Assembly (NCBI GenBank): GCA_949291125.1
Contig: CASEUJ010000010.1
Coordinates: 1 to 43,627, forward strand
Reading direction: 5' to 3'
Length of the DNA: 43,627 bases
Source of the DNA: an uncultured Ruminococcus sp.
GTDB lineage: Bacteria; Bacillota; Clostridia; Oscillospirales; Ruminococcaceae
The notes beneath the pieces were generated by a model. That model was not told the DNA's origin, searched no databases, and worked only from the letters and a program-made list of their open reading frames with translations. Below are positions 6,945-16,366 of this stretch, piece after piece (positions within the stretch are counted from its first letter, which is position 1; each line of letters starts with the position of its first letter). A program made the translations under genes and the position numbers.

Positions 6945-7745
6945 TTATTTTGAAAGCTCATAAGCACGCTTGGTGCAGCTTGTGCAGGCATCATTGACAA
7001 CATCTGTCAGCTTCCCGGCATACAACCGATCAAGTCCAGCGAGTGTTGTACCGCCCGGAGAGGACACCTGCTGAATCAGCGTATCAATATCATAACCAGA
7101 ATCTGTGATCATTTTTGCCGAGCCAACCAGTGTTTGTGCAAACAAAGTCTTTGCATCCTCTGCGGAGATTCCTACGCTTGCGGCATATTCCAAAAACCCC
7201 TTCGCAAAGAGGTAGATAAACGCCGGACTGCTGCTATTGATCGCGATAACCTCTTTCATCTGATCTGGTCGAAGCAAAACAGTCACACTACACGCATCAA
7301 ACACCCGACGAATCACAGCAAATTCTTCGTCAGAAACAGAAACATCTGGTGCAAGTGCCGTTGCTCCAACGCCCACAAGCAGTGGCGTGTTCGGCATAAC
7401 AAGGATCACCTTTGCGAAAGGCTTTGTAAGGCTGCGAATGTAATCAATGCCCATACCGGCAGCAATTGACACTAGAACGGTATTTTCTGTCACAGCATCT
7501 GCAATTTTCGGCAGCACTGAATCGAACATCTGCGGCTTTATCGCGAGAAACAGAAATTTACAGGACGACGCAACTTCTGCCTCACTTTTACAGCAGTTTA
7601 CGCCCTCTTTTTCTAGTTCTGCCATTTTTTCAGTACTCGGATCATAGGCAAAAAGATCTACTGCACTATGCATTTCGCTTTGCAAAATGCCCTTGAGAAT
7701 TGCTGTGCCCATATTGCCCGTTCCCAAAAAACCAATTTGATACAT
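6945..7745 (-). CDS. proC: Pyrroline-5-carboxylate reductase
   Basis: A 266-residue cytosolic enzyme catalysing the last step of proline synthesis, NAD(P)H-dependent reduction of pyrroline-5-carboxylate. The Rossmann motif GFLGTGNMGTAILKG is at residues 5-19; VILVMPNTPLLVGVGATA is the conserved central motif, and the C-terminal QVSSPGGTTLAGL (about residues 221-234) is the P5C reductase signature. ATG at 7745 has AAAGGAG upstream. It has its own promoter and is followed closely by the SpoIIM-like gene. Confidence 0.96.
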   Translation of the reverse strand: MYQIGFLGTGNMGTAILKGILQSEMHSAVDLFAYDPSTEKMAELEKEGVNCCKSEAEVASSCKFLFLAIKPQMFDSVLPKIADAVTENTVLVSIAAGMGIDYIRSLTKPFAKVILVMPNTPLLVGVGATALAPDVSVSDEEFAVIRRVFDACSVTVLLRPDQMKEVIAINSSSPAFIYLFAKGFLEYAASVGISAEDAKTLFAQTLVGSAKMITDSGYDIDTLIQQVSSPGGTTLAGLDRLYAGKLTDVVNDACTSCTKRAYELSK

Positions 7746-7783
7746 AACACAATCGCTCCTTTTTCGTCAAAACGTTTGCTATT

Positions 7784-7812
7784 ATTATACTACATACTGC
7801 ACAAAAATGCAA
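7784..7812 (-). promoter_or_regulatory. proC promoter
   Basis: Minus-strand TTGCAT (forward 7807-7812) and TATAAT (forward 7784-7789) are separated by 17 nt, about 40 nt upstream of the proC ATG. Confidence 0.7.
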
Positions 7813-7837
7813 GTAGATTTTGCGCCATTTTTTCATA

Positions 7838-7869
7838 TAAAAAACGGATCCGCAACATTGCGAATCCGT
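7838..7869 (-). terminator. pfkA terminator
   Basis: In the minus direction ACGGATTCGC and GCGGATCCGT form a 10-bp stem with a 6-nt loop, then a run of T. It lies about 27 nt after the pfkA stop codon and just upstream of the proC promoter. Confidence 0.85.
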
Positions 7870-7896
7870 CTATGCGTTTTCAATAGAAACGACCAC

Positions 7897-8859
7897 TTAG
7901 AACGCGATATCTTCTGCAATATGATGCAACCTTTCATCATAAGGCTTGGACATCGAGAGAGCCTCCTGGATATCAAAGTCTACAATCTTGCCACCCTGCA
8001 TGCCGACAACACGGTTGCCAATTCCCTGTTCAAGAAGCTCTACGGCATAGTAGCCCATCTCTGTTGCCACAACACGATCGCGTACTGTCGGGGAACCGCC
8101 GCGCTGTACGTGACCGAGAATGGTCGAACGTGTTTCAATGCCGGTCTTTTCCTGGATCAGCTTTGCAATCTCATCGGCATGACCTACGCTTTCTGCCACA
8201 ACAATAATGAAATTCTGTTTGCCGCGCGCCTTATATTCAAGCATCTTCTTGGCGATCTTATCGAGATCATACGGCATTTCCTTAGTAATGATCTCCAGCG
8301 CGCCGGAAGCAATACCAGTGTTAACTGCAATAAAGCCTGCGCCGCGTCCCATAACTTCTACCACACTGCAGCGATAGTGCGACTGGCTGGTATCTGATAA
8401 CTTGTCCATCAGTTCCATTGCTGTATTCATTGCCGTATCATAGCCGATTGTATATTCTGTGCATGCAATATCATTGTCAATTGTACCCGGCAAACCAACA
8501 CAGGGGATGCCATGTGCAGACAGATCCGCCGCACCACGGAACGAACCGTCGCCGCCAATGACAACCAAACCCTCAAGTCCATGCGATTCACAAATCTCCT
8601 TTGCACGCAGAACGCCTTCTTCTGTGCGAAACTCTGCGCTTCTTGCTGTATAGAGCATTGTACCACCCTGTTTGATAATGCCAGCAACGCTCAATTCATC
8701 CATCTGTTCCAGATCGTCTTCGATCAAGCCACAATAGCCACGCTTTACGCCATAAACAGTCATGCCCTTTTTCAGTGCACTGCGTACAACTGCACGCACT
8801 GCCGCATTCATGCCCGGCGCATCACCGCCGCTTGTTAATACACCAATTGTTTTAATCAT
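7897..8859 (-). CDS. pfkA: ATP-dependent 6-phosphofructokinase
   Basis: A 320-residue glycolytic enzyme phosphorylating fructose 6-phosphate to fructose 1,6-bisphosphate. The N-terminus MIKTIGVLTSGGDAPGMNAAVRAVVR is the ATP-binding segment; VIGGDGS is near residue 100 and the catalytic GTIDNDIACTEYTIGYDTA near 123-141. Gly in GGDGS (rather than Asp) fits an ATP-dependent rather than a pyrophosphate enzyme. ATG 8859 is preferred over an upstream start: it gives the standard length and has TGGAGA upstream. The gene has its own promoter downstream of dnaE and a terminator. The dnaE-pfkA pairing is common in Firmicutes. Confidence 0.97.
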   Translation of the reverse strand: MIKTIGVLTSGGDAPGMNAAVRAVVRSALKKGMTVYGVKRGYCGLIEDDLEQMDELSVAGIIKQGGTMLYTARSAEFRTEEGVLRAKEICESHGLEGLVVIGGDGSFRGAADLSAHGIPCVGLPGTIDNDIACTEYTIGYDTAMNTAMELMDKLSDTSQSHYRCSVVEVMGRGAGFIAVNTGIASGALEIITKEMPYDLDKIAKKMLEYKARGKQNFIIVVAESVGHADEIAKLIQEKTGIETRSTILGHVQRGGSPTVRDRVVATEMGYYAVELLEQGIGNRVVGMQGGKIVDFDIQEALSMSKPYDERLHHIAEDIAF

Positions 8860-8946
8860 AACGTTTAATCTCCATTCTGCCGCATGGCAAAAAATTAAAA
8901 CAGAAGACGATGACTTTGCAAACATCCACCATTTTTACTACATCTA

Positions 8947-8974
8947 ATTATACTGATAATTCTAATTTTGTCAA
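8947..8974 (-). promoter_or_regulatory. pfkA promoter
   Basis: On the minus strand a perfect TTGACA (forward 8969-8974) and a perfect TATAAT (forward 8947-8952) are 16 nt apart. It gives pfkA an independent, probably strong promoter between it and dnaE. Confidence 0.8.
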
Positions 8975-9037
8975 GTGATTTTTTGAAAAATTAACACCCG
9001 ACCCATCCCCGGCATCATTTTTTTCATACATCTTTAC

Positions 9038-12000
9038 TTATGATTTCAGCTTCTCTTGCGGAACCATCCCGACACATGAAGCAGAGAACACCTCACAAAA
9101 CTGGTGATACATTGGCTCTGACACTGTTACCCCACCAATGGCACGCGGTGAAATCATCTGCTTGCGATCCATTAGATATAGGCATAGACGAGTTTCTCCA
9201 GGATATGCTTTGGCAATCTCGATCGCCTGTTCAATCTGTTCCGGCTCTTGAGAATTGACTTTTACACAAAACCGACTCTGTAACAATGTTCGCATCACTT
9301 CTGATTCTGTCAGAATGCTATCACAAAGCACGCTACATGTTTCTTCTTTCTGTGTCACCTTACCGCGCACACATAAGACTGCATCACGTTCAAGTTTCGC
9401 ACGTACAACCGGATACAGTTTCGGGAAAACCACACAGTCCGCCGTCCCCGTGCGGTCTTCACATGTCAGAAAACACATCGTATCTCCTTTTTTTGTGGTG
9501 TGTTGTTTAACATTTTGCAGTGTCACAAAGAGCGTCACGCTTGTCCCATCAGAAAGCTCTCGCAGAGATGATGATGATACTGCATGCAGCAAACCACTCA
9601 GCCACTGTACCCTATCCAGCGGATGACCAGACAAATAAAATCCAATCGTATCATGCTCCATCCGCAGGAGTTCCTGTGCGCCGTATTCCGGCTCATCCGG
9701 ACAAGTAAAATCATCTTGTACTGTCAATTGCTGTGTTACAAATAGATTCATCTGCCCACTGACAAGCTGATTCTGAGAATCACGGCATTGGGAAAGGATC
9801 TGTTCCAAATTCATCCGCATCTGCCGTCGATTCAGCCCCAAGCCATCCAATGCACCACAGCAAATAAGACTGTCGAGCGCCTGCTTATTCAGCCCGTGCG
9901 GCAGCATCCGACGTGTGAATTCCGGCATACTCCGAAATTCACCGGACTCTTTTCGTTCAGCCACAATCGCATCGATCAGACCGCGTCCTAGATTTTTGAC
10001 GGCAAGAAGCCCAAAGCGGATGTGTTCCCCCACACGGATGAAATCCGCTGTACTCTCATTGACATGCGGTGCAAGTACACGCACACCAACAGATTGACAC
10101 GTCGAGAGATATTCCATAAGTTTCCCCGCTTCGCCCATAACGCTGGTAAGCAGCGCCGCCATATCATCAATGGGATAGTGAAATTTCAGATACGCCGTCT
10201 GATAGGACAAGAGCGCATACGCCACCGCATGAGATTTATTGAACGCATAGAATGCAAAACCGGCGATCTCATCAAAAATGGCATTCGCTGTTTCTGCCGG
10301 CACACCATTTGCCACGGCGCCGCAGCAAGGAGAACTGCCATCACTGCCATCACTGCCATAGATAAAAACATGGCGTTCCTGTTCCATGATCTCCTGTTTT
10401 TTCTTTGCCATGGCGCGGCGTACTAAGTCGGCTCTGCCGTAGGAATATCCGGAAAGTCGCCGACATATCTCCATAACCTGCTCCTGATAAATCATACAGC
10501 CATAGGTCGGCTTTAGGATCGGCTCCAACAGCGGATGCGCATAGGTGATCTTCGAAGGATCACGGCGATTTCGCAGGTATTTATCAATAGAACCTCGCGG
10601 TCCGGGACGATAAAGTGACAACACTGCCGTTAAATCCTCTAAGTTTTCTGGCTGTAATCGCATTAGAACATGGCGCATCCCGGCGCTTTCGAACTGGAAT
10701 ACCCCCGCAGTATCACCGCGAGAGATCATAGCATATACATCCCCATCCTCCAGCGAAATCTGGTCAATATCGAATTCCGGCTCGTACTGACGGATCGCAC
10801 GCACGCAGTCACGAATGATGGTCAGATTGCGAAGTCCGAGAAAATCAAACTTCAAAAGCCCCATCTGTTCTAACACCTGCATTGGATATTGTGTGACAAC
10901 CGTCTCATCATTTTTTTGCAGAGGTACAAGATCCGTAATCGGCACAGCCGAGATCAAAACTCCTGCCGCATGGGTTGATGCATGTCTTGGCGTGCCTTCT
11001 AATCGCATTGCCATATCCATAACTTTTTTCGCAGAGGAATTCGACTCATATAGTGTGCGCAATTCTGCGCCGTCATTGCCCTCCATTGCCTGGGAAATCG
11101 TGCCGCGTGAACTGATCAGCTTTGCGATCTTGTCACAAAGCGCATAGGAAACACCCATAGCACGCCCAGTATCACGAATGGCGCTGCGCGCCTTCATGAG
11201 GTCAAAGGTAATGATTTCGGAAACGTGAGATGCGCCATAGCGTTCAATCACATAATCTTTGACTTTCTTTCGTCCTTCAATGCAAAAATCAATATCAAAG
11301 TCCGGCATGCTCACACGTTCAGGGTTCAAAAAGCGCTCAAACAGCAAGTGATAGCGGATCGGGTCAACTTGAGTGATGCCAAGACAATACGCACAGATGC
11401 TTCCTGCACCAGAACCACGTCCCGGCCCAACTGGAATCCCAGCGCGCCGTGCATAGGAGATATAATCCCACACAATCAGAAAATAATCCACAAACCCCAT
11501 CTGAGTGATGACACGGATCTCCATATCCATACGCTCAATCACTTCACGGCTCGGATGCTCTCCATAATGGCGATGCAATCCGTCGCGGCAGAGCCGTATA
11601 AAAAATGCCTGACAATCTGTTACGCCCTCCATCTGAAACTTCGGCAAATAAATTCTCCCTGTTTCAAACTCCACCTGACAGCGTGCTGCGATTTTTGCCG
11701 TATTTGTCAACGCCTCTGGTACATCGGCAAATTTTTGTGCCATTTCCTGCGTAGATTTCAGATAAAACTCATCCGTTTCAAAACGCATACCATCCGGATC
11801 ATTCACCGTCTTTCCAGTCTGAATACACATCAATATGTGCTGCATTTGCGCATCAGACGGTTCCAGATAATGTGCATCATTTGTTGCCGCAAGCGGTATC
11901 CCTGTTTCTTTGGAAAGACGATAGAGTTGTGGTAAATTCCGACGCTCCTCTACAATGTCATGATCTTGCACTTCGAGATAATAATGCTCTTCGCCAAACA

Positions 12001-12508
12001 ACGCAGCATAGCGCAATGCCGTTTCTTTTGCACCGGCATAATCCCCTTCTGATATTTTCCGCGGAACTTCACCCGCAAGACACCCGGATAAGCAAATCAG
12101 CCCCTCGTGATACTTCGTTAGCAATTCCCAGTCCACACGAGGTTTGCGATAAAATCCTTCGAGGCTTGCTTTGGACGCCAGCTGTACCAGGTTTCGATAG
12201 CCGATCATATTCTCGCATAACAGGATCAGATGATAGCTTTTGCCGTCTAAACGATGTTCCCGGTCATGACGCGTGCGCTGCGCCACATAGACTTCGCATC
12301 CAATAATCGGACGAATCCCGGCATGTTTTGCCGCCTGATAAAAAGGCATCACGCCATACATAACACCATGATCGGTCAGTGCAACTGCCGTCTGTCCCAA
12401 CGCTTTAACACGTTCGATCAACTGTGGGATACGACATGCGCCATCAAGAAGGCTGTATTCGCTGTGCACATGTAGATGCACAAATGCGTCATCCGATATT
12501 TGCGGCAC
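9038..12508 (-). CDS. dnaE: DNA polymerase III subunit alpha (DnaE)
   Basis: A 1156-residue C-family replicative polymerase of the DnaE type. Order of domains: PHP domain at the N-terminus (VHLHVHSEYSLLDGA, from residue 10), palm with GPGRGSGAGS near 360 and catalytic PDFDIDF near 404, fingers with FAFYAFNKSHAVAYALLSYQ near 740, helix-hairpin-helix near 870-900, and an OB fold near 990-1035. A short GSDGSDGS insert, encoded by 9-bp tandem repeats, sits near residue 719. The start is a GTG at 12508 with GAGGAG upstream, and it overlaps whiA by 20 nt, so translation is coupled. Firmicutes usually also carry PolC for leading-strand synthesis; it is not in this window. Confidence 0.96.
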   Translation of the reverse strand: MPQISDDAFVHLHVHSEYSLLDGACRIPQLIERVKALGQTAVALTDHGVMYGVMPFYQAAKHAGIRPIIGCEVYVAQRTRHDREHRLDGKSYHLILLCENMIGYRNLVQLASKASLEGFYRKPRVDWELLTKYHEGLICLSGCLAGEVPRKISEGDYAGAKETALRYAALFGEEHYYLEVQDHDIVEERRNLPQLYRLSKETGIPLAATNDAHYLEPSDAQMQHILMCIQTGKTVNDPDGMRFETDEFYLKSTQEMAQKFADVPEALTNTAKIAARCQVEFETGRIYLPKFQMEGVTDCQAFFIRLCRDGLHRHYGEHPSREVIERMDMEIRVITQMGFVDYFLIVWDYISYARRAGIPVGPGRGSGAGSICAYCLGITQVDPIRYHLLFERFLNPERVSMPDFDIDFCIEGRKKVKDYVIERYGASHVSEIITFDLMKARSAIRDTGRAMGVSYALCDKIAKLISSRGTISQAMEGNDGAELRTLYESNSSAKKVMDMAMRLEGTPRHASTHAAGVLISAVPITDLVPLQKNDETVVTQYPMQVLEQMGLLKFDFLGLRNLTIIRDCVRAIRQYEPEFDIDQISLEDGDVYAMISRGDTAGVFQFESAGMRHVLMRLQPENLEDLTAVLSLYRPGPRGSIDKYLRNRRDPSKITYAHPLLEPILKPTYGCMIYQEQVMEICRRLSGYSYGRADLVRRAMAKKKQEIMEQERHVFIYGSDGSDGSSPCCGAVANGVPAETANAIFDEIAGFAFYAFNKSHAVAYALLSYQTAYLKFHYPIDDMAALLTSVMGEAGKLMEYLSTCQSVGVRVLAPHVNESTADFIRVGEHIRFGLLAVKNLGRGLIDAIVAERKESGEFRSMPEFTRRMLPHGLNKQALDSLICCGALDGLGLNRRQMRMNLEQILSQCRDSQNQLVSGQMNLFVTQQLTVQDDFTCPDEPEYGAQELLRMEHDTIGFYLSGHPLDRVQWLSGLLHAVSSSSLRELSDGTSVTLFVTLQNVKQHTTKKGDTMCFLTCEDRTGTADCVVFPKLYPVVRAKLERDAVLCVRGKVTQKEETCSVLCDSILTESEVMRTLLQSRFCVKVNSQEPEQIEQAIEIAKAYPGETRLCLYLMDRKQMISPRAIGGVTVSEPMYHQFCEVFSASCVGMVPQEKLKS
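10334..10359. repeat. 9-bp tandem repeat inside dnaE
   Basis: Almost three copies of ACTGCCATC (plus-strand reading) encode Gly-Ser-Asp repeats on the minus strand. The in-frame unit length means copy-number change would not break dnaE. Confidence 0.9.
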
Positions 12509-13409
12509 GATGTCTCAACTCCTCTGCAATGGCTGCGATTTTCTGAAATCGATGATTGACGCCAGATCTGCCAATCGGTGTGGAAAGCTGTTCGCCCAGC
12601 TCTTTGAGGCTCAGTTCCGGATTTTCTAGCCGCAGCTGTGCTAATTCGCACAGTTCCGGCGAAAGCTGATCCCATGCGCCGCACTGCACAATAAACCGGA
12701 TATCCTGTATCTGTCTCATCGCAGCACTGACAACGCGATTGATATTTGCTTCATCACAATTGCGCAGCCGATTGGCCTTATTGCGCATATCCTTATGAAT
12801 CTTGATATTCATCAGCTCAATGGTACACTGCTGCGCCCCCATATAAGTCAATGTATCCTCGATCTGTTCACTGTCCTTTAGATAGAGCACATACATGTTC
12901 TTTCGCACAATTTGCCTACCGGTGACGCCGATACTCTTCAGGATCTGACGCAAATCGCCGCACAGCAACTCAGATGGCGTATTAAATTCCAGATGATACT
13001 CTTTATTCGGATCTATGACGCTACCACATCCAAAAAACACACCCGCCAGAAATGCACCCATACTGTTCTGTACCAGATTCGAAAGGTGGATCTCACGCTT
13101 TTCTGGATGGATATGATAAACGGTACAGATCTGTCTAATCTGCACCGGATCGGTAATCGTAAAGGTATACATCACCTGTGTATCACTGTGCAACGACAGC
13201 TTGTCCCCGGACGCGAGCTTGATATACAGCACCGACTGAAACAGCGACGGCACAAGCTTTGCAAATACCGTACTTTCGCTTTGCAGTACGATCTGCTGAT
13301 TTGTAAACACACGGCTGTACAAGAGGATCCCATACAGGCACGCAAACTGGCGATCCCGATCAATAATGCCCCGTACAATTTCTCCCCGTACGTCGTTTGA
13401 AAATGACAT
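12489..13409 (-). CDS. whiA: WhiA family regulator
   Basis: A 306-residue protein with the WhiA layout: an N-terminal region starting MSFSNDVRGEIVRG, a LAGLIDADG-like homing-endonuclease-derived fold (GAFLAGVFFGCGSVIDPNKEYHLEF, about 105-130) without nuclease catalysis, and a C-terminal helix-turn-helix (LSLKELGEQLSTPIGRSGVNHRFQKI). It is a DNA-binding protein needed for sporulation in actinomycetes and linked to cell division and chromosome segregation in Firmicutes. ATG 13409 is chosen because GGAGGTG lies directly upstream and the sequence before it is not conserved. It sits in the conserved rapZ-whiA pair. Confidence 0.95.
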   Translation of the reverse strand: MSFSNDVRGEIVRGIIDRDRQFACLYGILLYSRVFTNQQIVLQSESTVFAKLVPSLFQSVLYIKLASGDKLSLHSDTQVMYTFTITDPVQIRQICTVYHIHPEKREIHLSNLVQNSMGAFLAGVFFGCGSVIDPNKEYHLEFNTPSELLCGDLRQILKSIGVTGRQIVRKNMYVLYLKDSEQIEDTLTYMGAQQCTIELMNIKIHKDMRNKANRLRNCDEANINRVVSAAMRQIQDIRFIVQCGAWDQLSPELCELAQLRLENPELSLKELGEQLSTPIGRSGVNHRFQKIAAIAEELRHRAANIG

Positions 13410-13425
13410 GGCACACCTCCAGTGA

Positions 13426-14313
13426 TTATAGTCGGTCTTTCCCGATATCGCGGTGCTGTTTGATAACATGCATGCCCTTTGCAATCAGATAGTCCCCAAT
13501 CTTTTCTGTAAATGTAATAGAACGATGCTTACCGCCGGTACAGCCGAAAGCGATCACCAACCGGCTCTTTCCCTCCTGAATATAGAGTGGAATCAGAAAG
13601 TCCAGCAGATCCTCAATCTTTTGCATCAGCACGCGTGACTGTTCAAACGACATTACATAATCCTGCACACATGCCTCACAGCCCGTATGTGCACGCAGCG
13701 ATTCGATATAATATGGATTCGGCAGACAGCGCACATCAAATACAAGATCCGATTCCGTCGAAACACCATATTTGAACCCGAACGAAGTCACCTTAATAGA
13801 CAAAAAATCGGTTGTATTATCTAGAAATATCTCGCGGATCTGCTTTTTGAGCTGAGATACAGAGATATAAGATGTTTCAATATAATAGTCCGCCATGCCC
13901 TTGATAGGAAGAAGTTGTTCGCGCTCATAGGCAATCGCATTGTGCAGACATCCGCCAAACTGTTCATCAAGCGGATGTTTGCGACGTGTTTCTTTATAGC
14001 GGTTAATGATCACCTCATCTTCTGCTTCAATATAGAGCACCTTAACTTCGAGGTTTTCATGTTTTTTCAGCGCAACAAATTCTGCATACGCATTGCCAAA
14101 CATATCGCCAGAACGAAGGTCAGCAGCGATTGCTAGCTTCTGAAGATGATTTTCTGATTCGCGGCAGATCTTGACAAATCGTTCGATCAGTTGCGGCGGC
14201 AGATTGTCAATGCAATAATATCCGATATCTTCCAATACATCCATCACACTCGACTTGCCCGAGCCAGACATACCAGTCACAAGCAATACCTGCATCTTTG
14301 TCTCATCCTGCAT
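13426..14313 (-). CDS. rapZ: RNase adapter RapZ / YvcJ nucleotide-binding protein
   Basis: About 295 residues with an N-terminal P-loop (VTGMSGSGKSS, within the first 20 residues) and a C-terminal RapZ domain showing FGCTGGKHRSI near residue 260 and FGFKYGVSTESDLVFDVRCLPNPYY in the middle. RapZ in E. coli targets a small RNA to RNase E to tune GlmS; the Firmicutes homologue YvcJ binds and hydrolyses GTP and has an incompletely known role. ATG at 14313 has AGGGTG about 8 nt upstream; a GTG at 14322 and the ATG at 14295 are alternatives. It lies between murB and whiA in the usual Clostridia cluster. Confidence 0.94.
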   Translation of the reverse strand: MQDETKMQVLLVTGMSGSGKSSVMDVLEDIGYYCIDNLPPQLIERFVKICRESENHLQKLAIAADLRSGDMFGNAYAEFVALKKHENLEVKVLYIEAEDEVIINRYKETRRKHPLDEQFGGCLHNAIAYEREQLLPIKGMADYYIETSYISVSQLKKQIREIFLDNTTDFLSIKVTSFGFKYGVSTESDLVFDVRCLPNPYYIESLRAHTGCEACVQDYVMSFEQSRVLMQKIEDLLDFLIPLYIQEGKSRLVIAFGCTGGKHRSITFTEKIGDYLIAKGMHVIKQHRDIGKDRL

Positions 14314-14350
14314 ATCTATCACACCCTATCTTCTACATCTACCACTTATG

Positions 14351-15286
14351 TTATTCGAATTCCACTTTTTGATTGGGATCGCCCAGAATCACCGGTTCCA
14401 GTTCTAAGCAATATCCAGTCTTTTCCTGCACTGTCTGCTTGACAAATTCGCAAAGTTCGAGCACATCACGGCAAGTCGCCTTACCGGTATTGACCACAAA
14501 TCCAGCATGTTTCGTGCTGACCTGTGCATCGCCGACGCTTGCGCCCTTCAGACCACACTGGTCAATCAGAAAAGAGGCATAACTCCCCACTGGACGCTGG
14601 AAGGTGCTGCCAGCACTCGGAAGTTCCAACGGCTGTTTGGCACGGCGCCGTGCCATCAGCGTATCCATTTCTTCTTTGATCACGCCATATTTTCCCGGCT
14701 CGAGCTGTAACGTAACATCAAGAATAATCCACGTATTTCCCCGGAAAATACTGCTGCGATATGCCAGATGCATCTGGTCGCGCATGATCTTCTGCACTGT
14801 GCCATCCGGCAGCATATAGCGTGCAGAAACAACGACATTTGCCATCTCACCGCCGTATGCACCAGCATTCATATAAAGTGCGCCGCCGACTGTTCCCGGG
14901 ATCCCAGCGAGACATTCCATGCCGCTCAGAGATTCTTCGAGTGCAAACTTACCAATTTTCGCAAGGGTGGCTCCTGCCTGACAACAAAGTGTATTGCCAC
15001 TGTGCCGGATCTCGGAAAAATCCCTGCCCAGATGAATAATCACGCCCTCATAGCCACTGTCCGCCGCCAGGATATTGCTGCCATTACCCATAACCGTATA
15101 TGACACGCCGTGTGACTGACAAAATTTTAACACCTGCCGCAGTGCCTCTACACTGTTGATGTTGACAAAAGCCGCGCATGTGCCGCCGATCCGAAACGTT
15201 GTATGGTTCCGAAGCGGTTCTGCCATTTGTACATGACAGTCCAACGTTTTACAGAGCTTTTGTAACGTATCATACCATCTTTCCAT
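14351..15286 (-). CDS. murB: UDP-N-acetylenolpyruvoylglucosamine reductase
   Basis: A 311-residue FAD enzyme that reduces UDP-GlcNAc-enolpyruvate to UDP-MurNAc, the second committed step of peptidoglycan synthesis. FAD-binding segments include NHTTFRIGGTCAAFV (about 27-41), VMGNGSNILAADSGYEGVIIHL (about 71-92) and GIPGTVGGALYMNAGAYGGEM (about 128-148). The active-site Ser is in PSAGSTFQRP near 223-232 and the Glu is in LELEPVILG near the end, the pattern of type IIb MurB. ATG 15286 is preceded by AGGAGA and GGAAAG. It follows hprK on the same strand. Confidence 0.96.
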   Translation of the reverse strand: MERWYDTLQKLCKTLDCHVQMAEPLRNHTTFRIGGTCAAFVNINSVEALRQVLKFCQSHGVSYTVMGNGSNILAADSGYEGVIIHLGRDFSEIRHSGNTLCCQAGATLAKIGKFALEESLSGMECLAGIPGTVGGALYMNAGAYGGEMANVVVSARYMLPDGTVQKIMRDQMHLAYRSSIFRGNTWIILDVTLQLEPGKYGVIKEEMDTLMARRRAKQPLELPSAGSTFQRPVGSYASFLIDQCGLKGASVGDAQVSTKHAGFVVNTGKATCRDVLELCEFVKQTVQEKTGYCLELEPVILGDPNQKVEFE

Positions 15287-15383
15287 GCTTTCCGTCTTCT
15301 CCTAAAAATACAATTGTCACATGTCCGCTGACATCGCTTTTGGGGATATCTATACCATCACAGATCCATACTATCCGTGTTGA

Positions 15384-16343
15384 TCAGAATGCATCATATT
15401 CTTTGATGACTTCTTTCGATTCCATATCCAGCCCAAGCTGGTCAAGAAGTTCTGTTGCCGCGTTGTAACCCATCTTTTTCTGGCGGTTATTCATCGCGGC
15501 AACCTCTAAGATCACCGCTAAGTTTCTGCCGGGCTTTACGGGAATGGTAAGCATCGGCACCTTTACGCCTAAAATCGTCGCGAACTGAGTATCCACGCCC
15601 ATACGATCATAGATCTTTTCCGGATTCCACTGTTCCATTTCCACAATCAGCTCCAGCTTTTCCGTATTCTTGACCGCACCGATACCAAACAGCCGGCGTG
15701 CATTAATAATACCTATTCCCCGAAGTTCAAGGAAGTGACGAATATTATCCGGCGAACTTCCAACCAGACTGATATTCGATACTTTACGAATCTCGACTGC
15801 ATCATCTGCCACAAGGCGATGTCCGCGCTTAACAAGTTCGATCGCCGTTTCGCTCTTTCCGACACCACTTTCGCCGGTAATGAATACACCTTCGCCATAG
15901 ATTTCGATCAATACGCCATGACGTGTGATTCGCGGAGCAAGATTTAGATTCAGAAAAGCAATCAAACCGGAGATAAAGTTCGATGTACTCTCCTTGCTAC
16001 GCAAAAGCGGTACATGATATTTTTCTGCCAAATCGAGCATCTCGGAGAAATATGGCAATTCACGCGCAATGATAAGCGCCGGAATATGACGCGACATCAG
16101 CATCTCCAGACGATTGGTGCGTGTTTCTTCATCGATCGTCGAAAGATAGGCAAATTCCATCTTTCCAATGATCTGCATACGTTCGGGGTTGAAATATTCA
16201 TAAAAGCCCATCAGCTGTAAGCCTGGACGGGTCACATCGTTTTCATCAATTAAGATCTCTGCCGGGTCTTTCGGCATATAAATCGTTTCGAGGTGAAATT
16301 CCTCAATTATTTTCGCCAAAGAAACTGTAAATTTTCCTGCCAT
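15384..16343 (-). CDS. hprK: HPr kinase/phosphorylase
   Basis: A 319-residue bifunctional enzyme that phosphorylates or dephosphorylates Ser46 of HPr, the switch for CcpA-dependent carbon catabolite control in Firmicutes. The N-terminal domain includes PGLQLMGFYEYFNPERMQIIGKME; the catalytic P-loop GESGVGKSETAIELVKRGHRLVADD is near 160-184. The C-terminal K-loop region shows IPVKPGRNLAVILEVAAMN. ATG 16343 has AGGAGTG upstream. It sits between murB and the putative glycoside hydrolase gene. Its presence with the fucose operon nearby suggests the usual HPr/CcpA control in this organism. Confidence 0.97.
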   Translation of the reverse strand: MAGKFTVSLAKIIEEFHLETIYMPKDPAEILIDENDVTRPGLQLMGFYEYFNPERMQIIGKMEFAYLSTIDEETRTNRLEMLMSRHIPALIIARELPYFSEMLDLAEKYHVPLLRSKESTSNFISGLIAFLNLNLAPRITRHGVLIEIYGEGVFITGESGVGKSETAIELVKRGHRLVADDAVEIRKVSNISLVGSSPDNIRHFLELRGIGIINARRLFGIGAVKNTEKLELIVEMEQWNPEKIYDRMGVDTQFATILGVKVPMLTIPVKPGRNLAVILEVAAMNNRQKKMGYNAATELLDQLGLDMESKEVIKEYDAF

Positions 16344-16366
16344 TGTGGTTCACTCCTGTCTGTTTT

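Noticed and set aside
11225-11935. 236-codon plus-strand reading frame opposite dnaE
   Set aside because: Shadow of dnaE; composition is His/Arg/Cys-rich as expected for an antisense frame.
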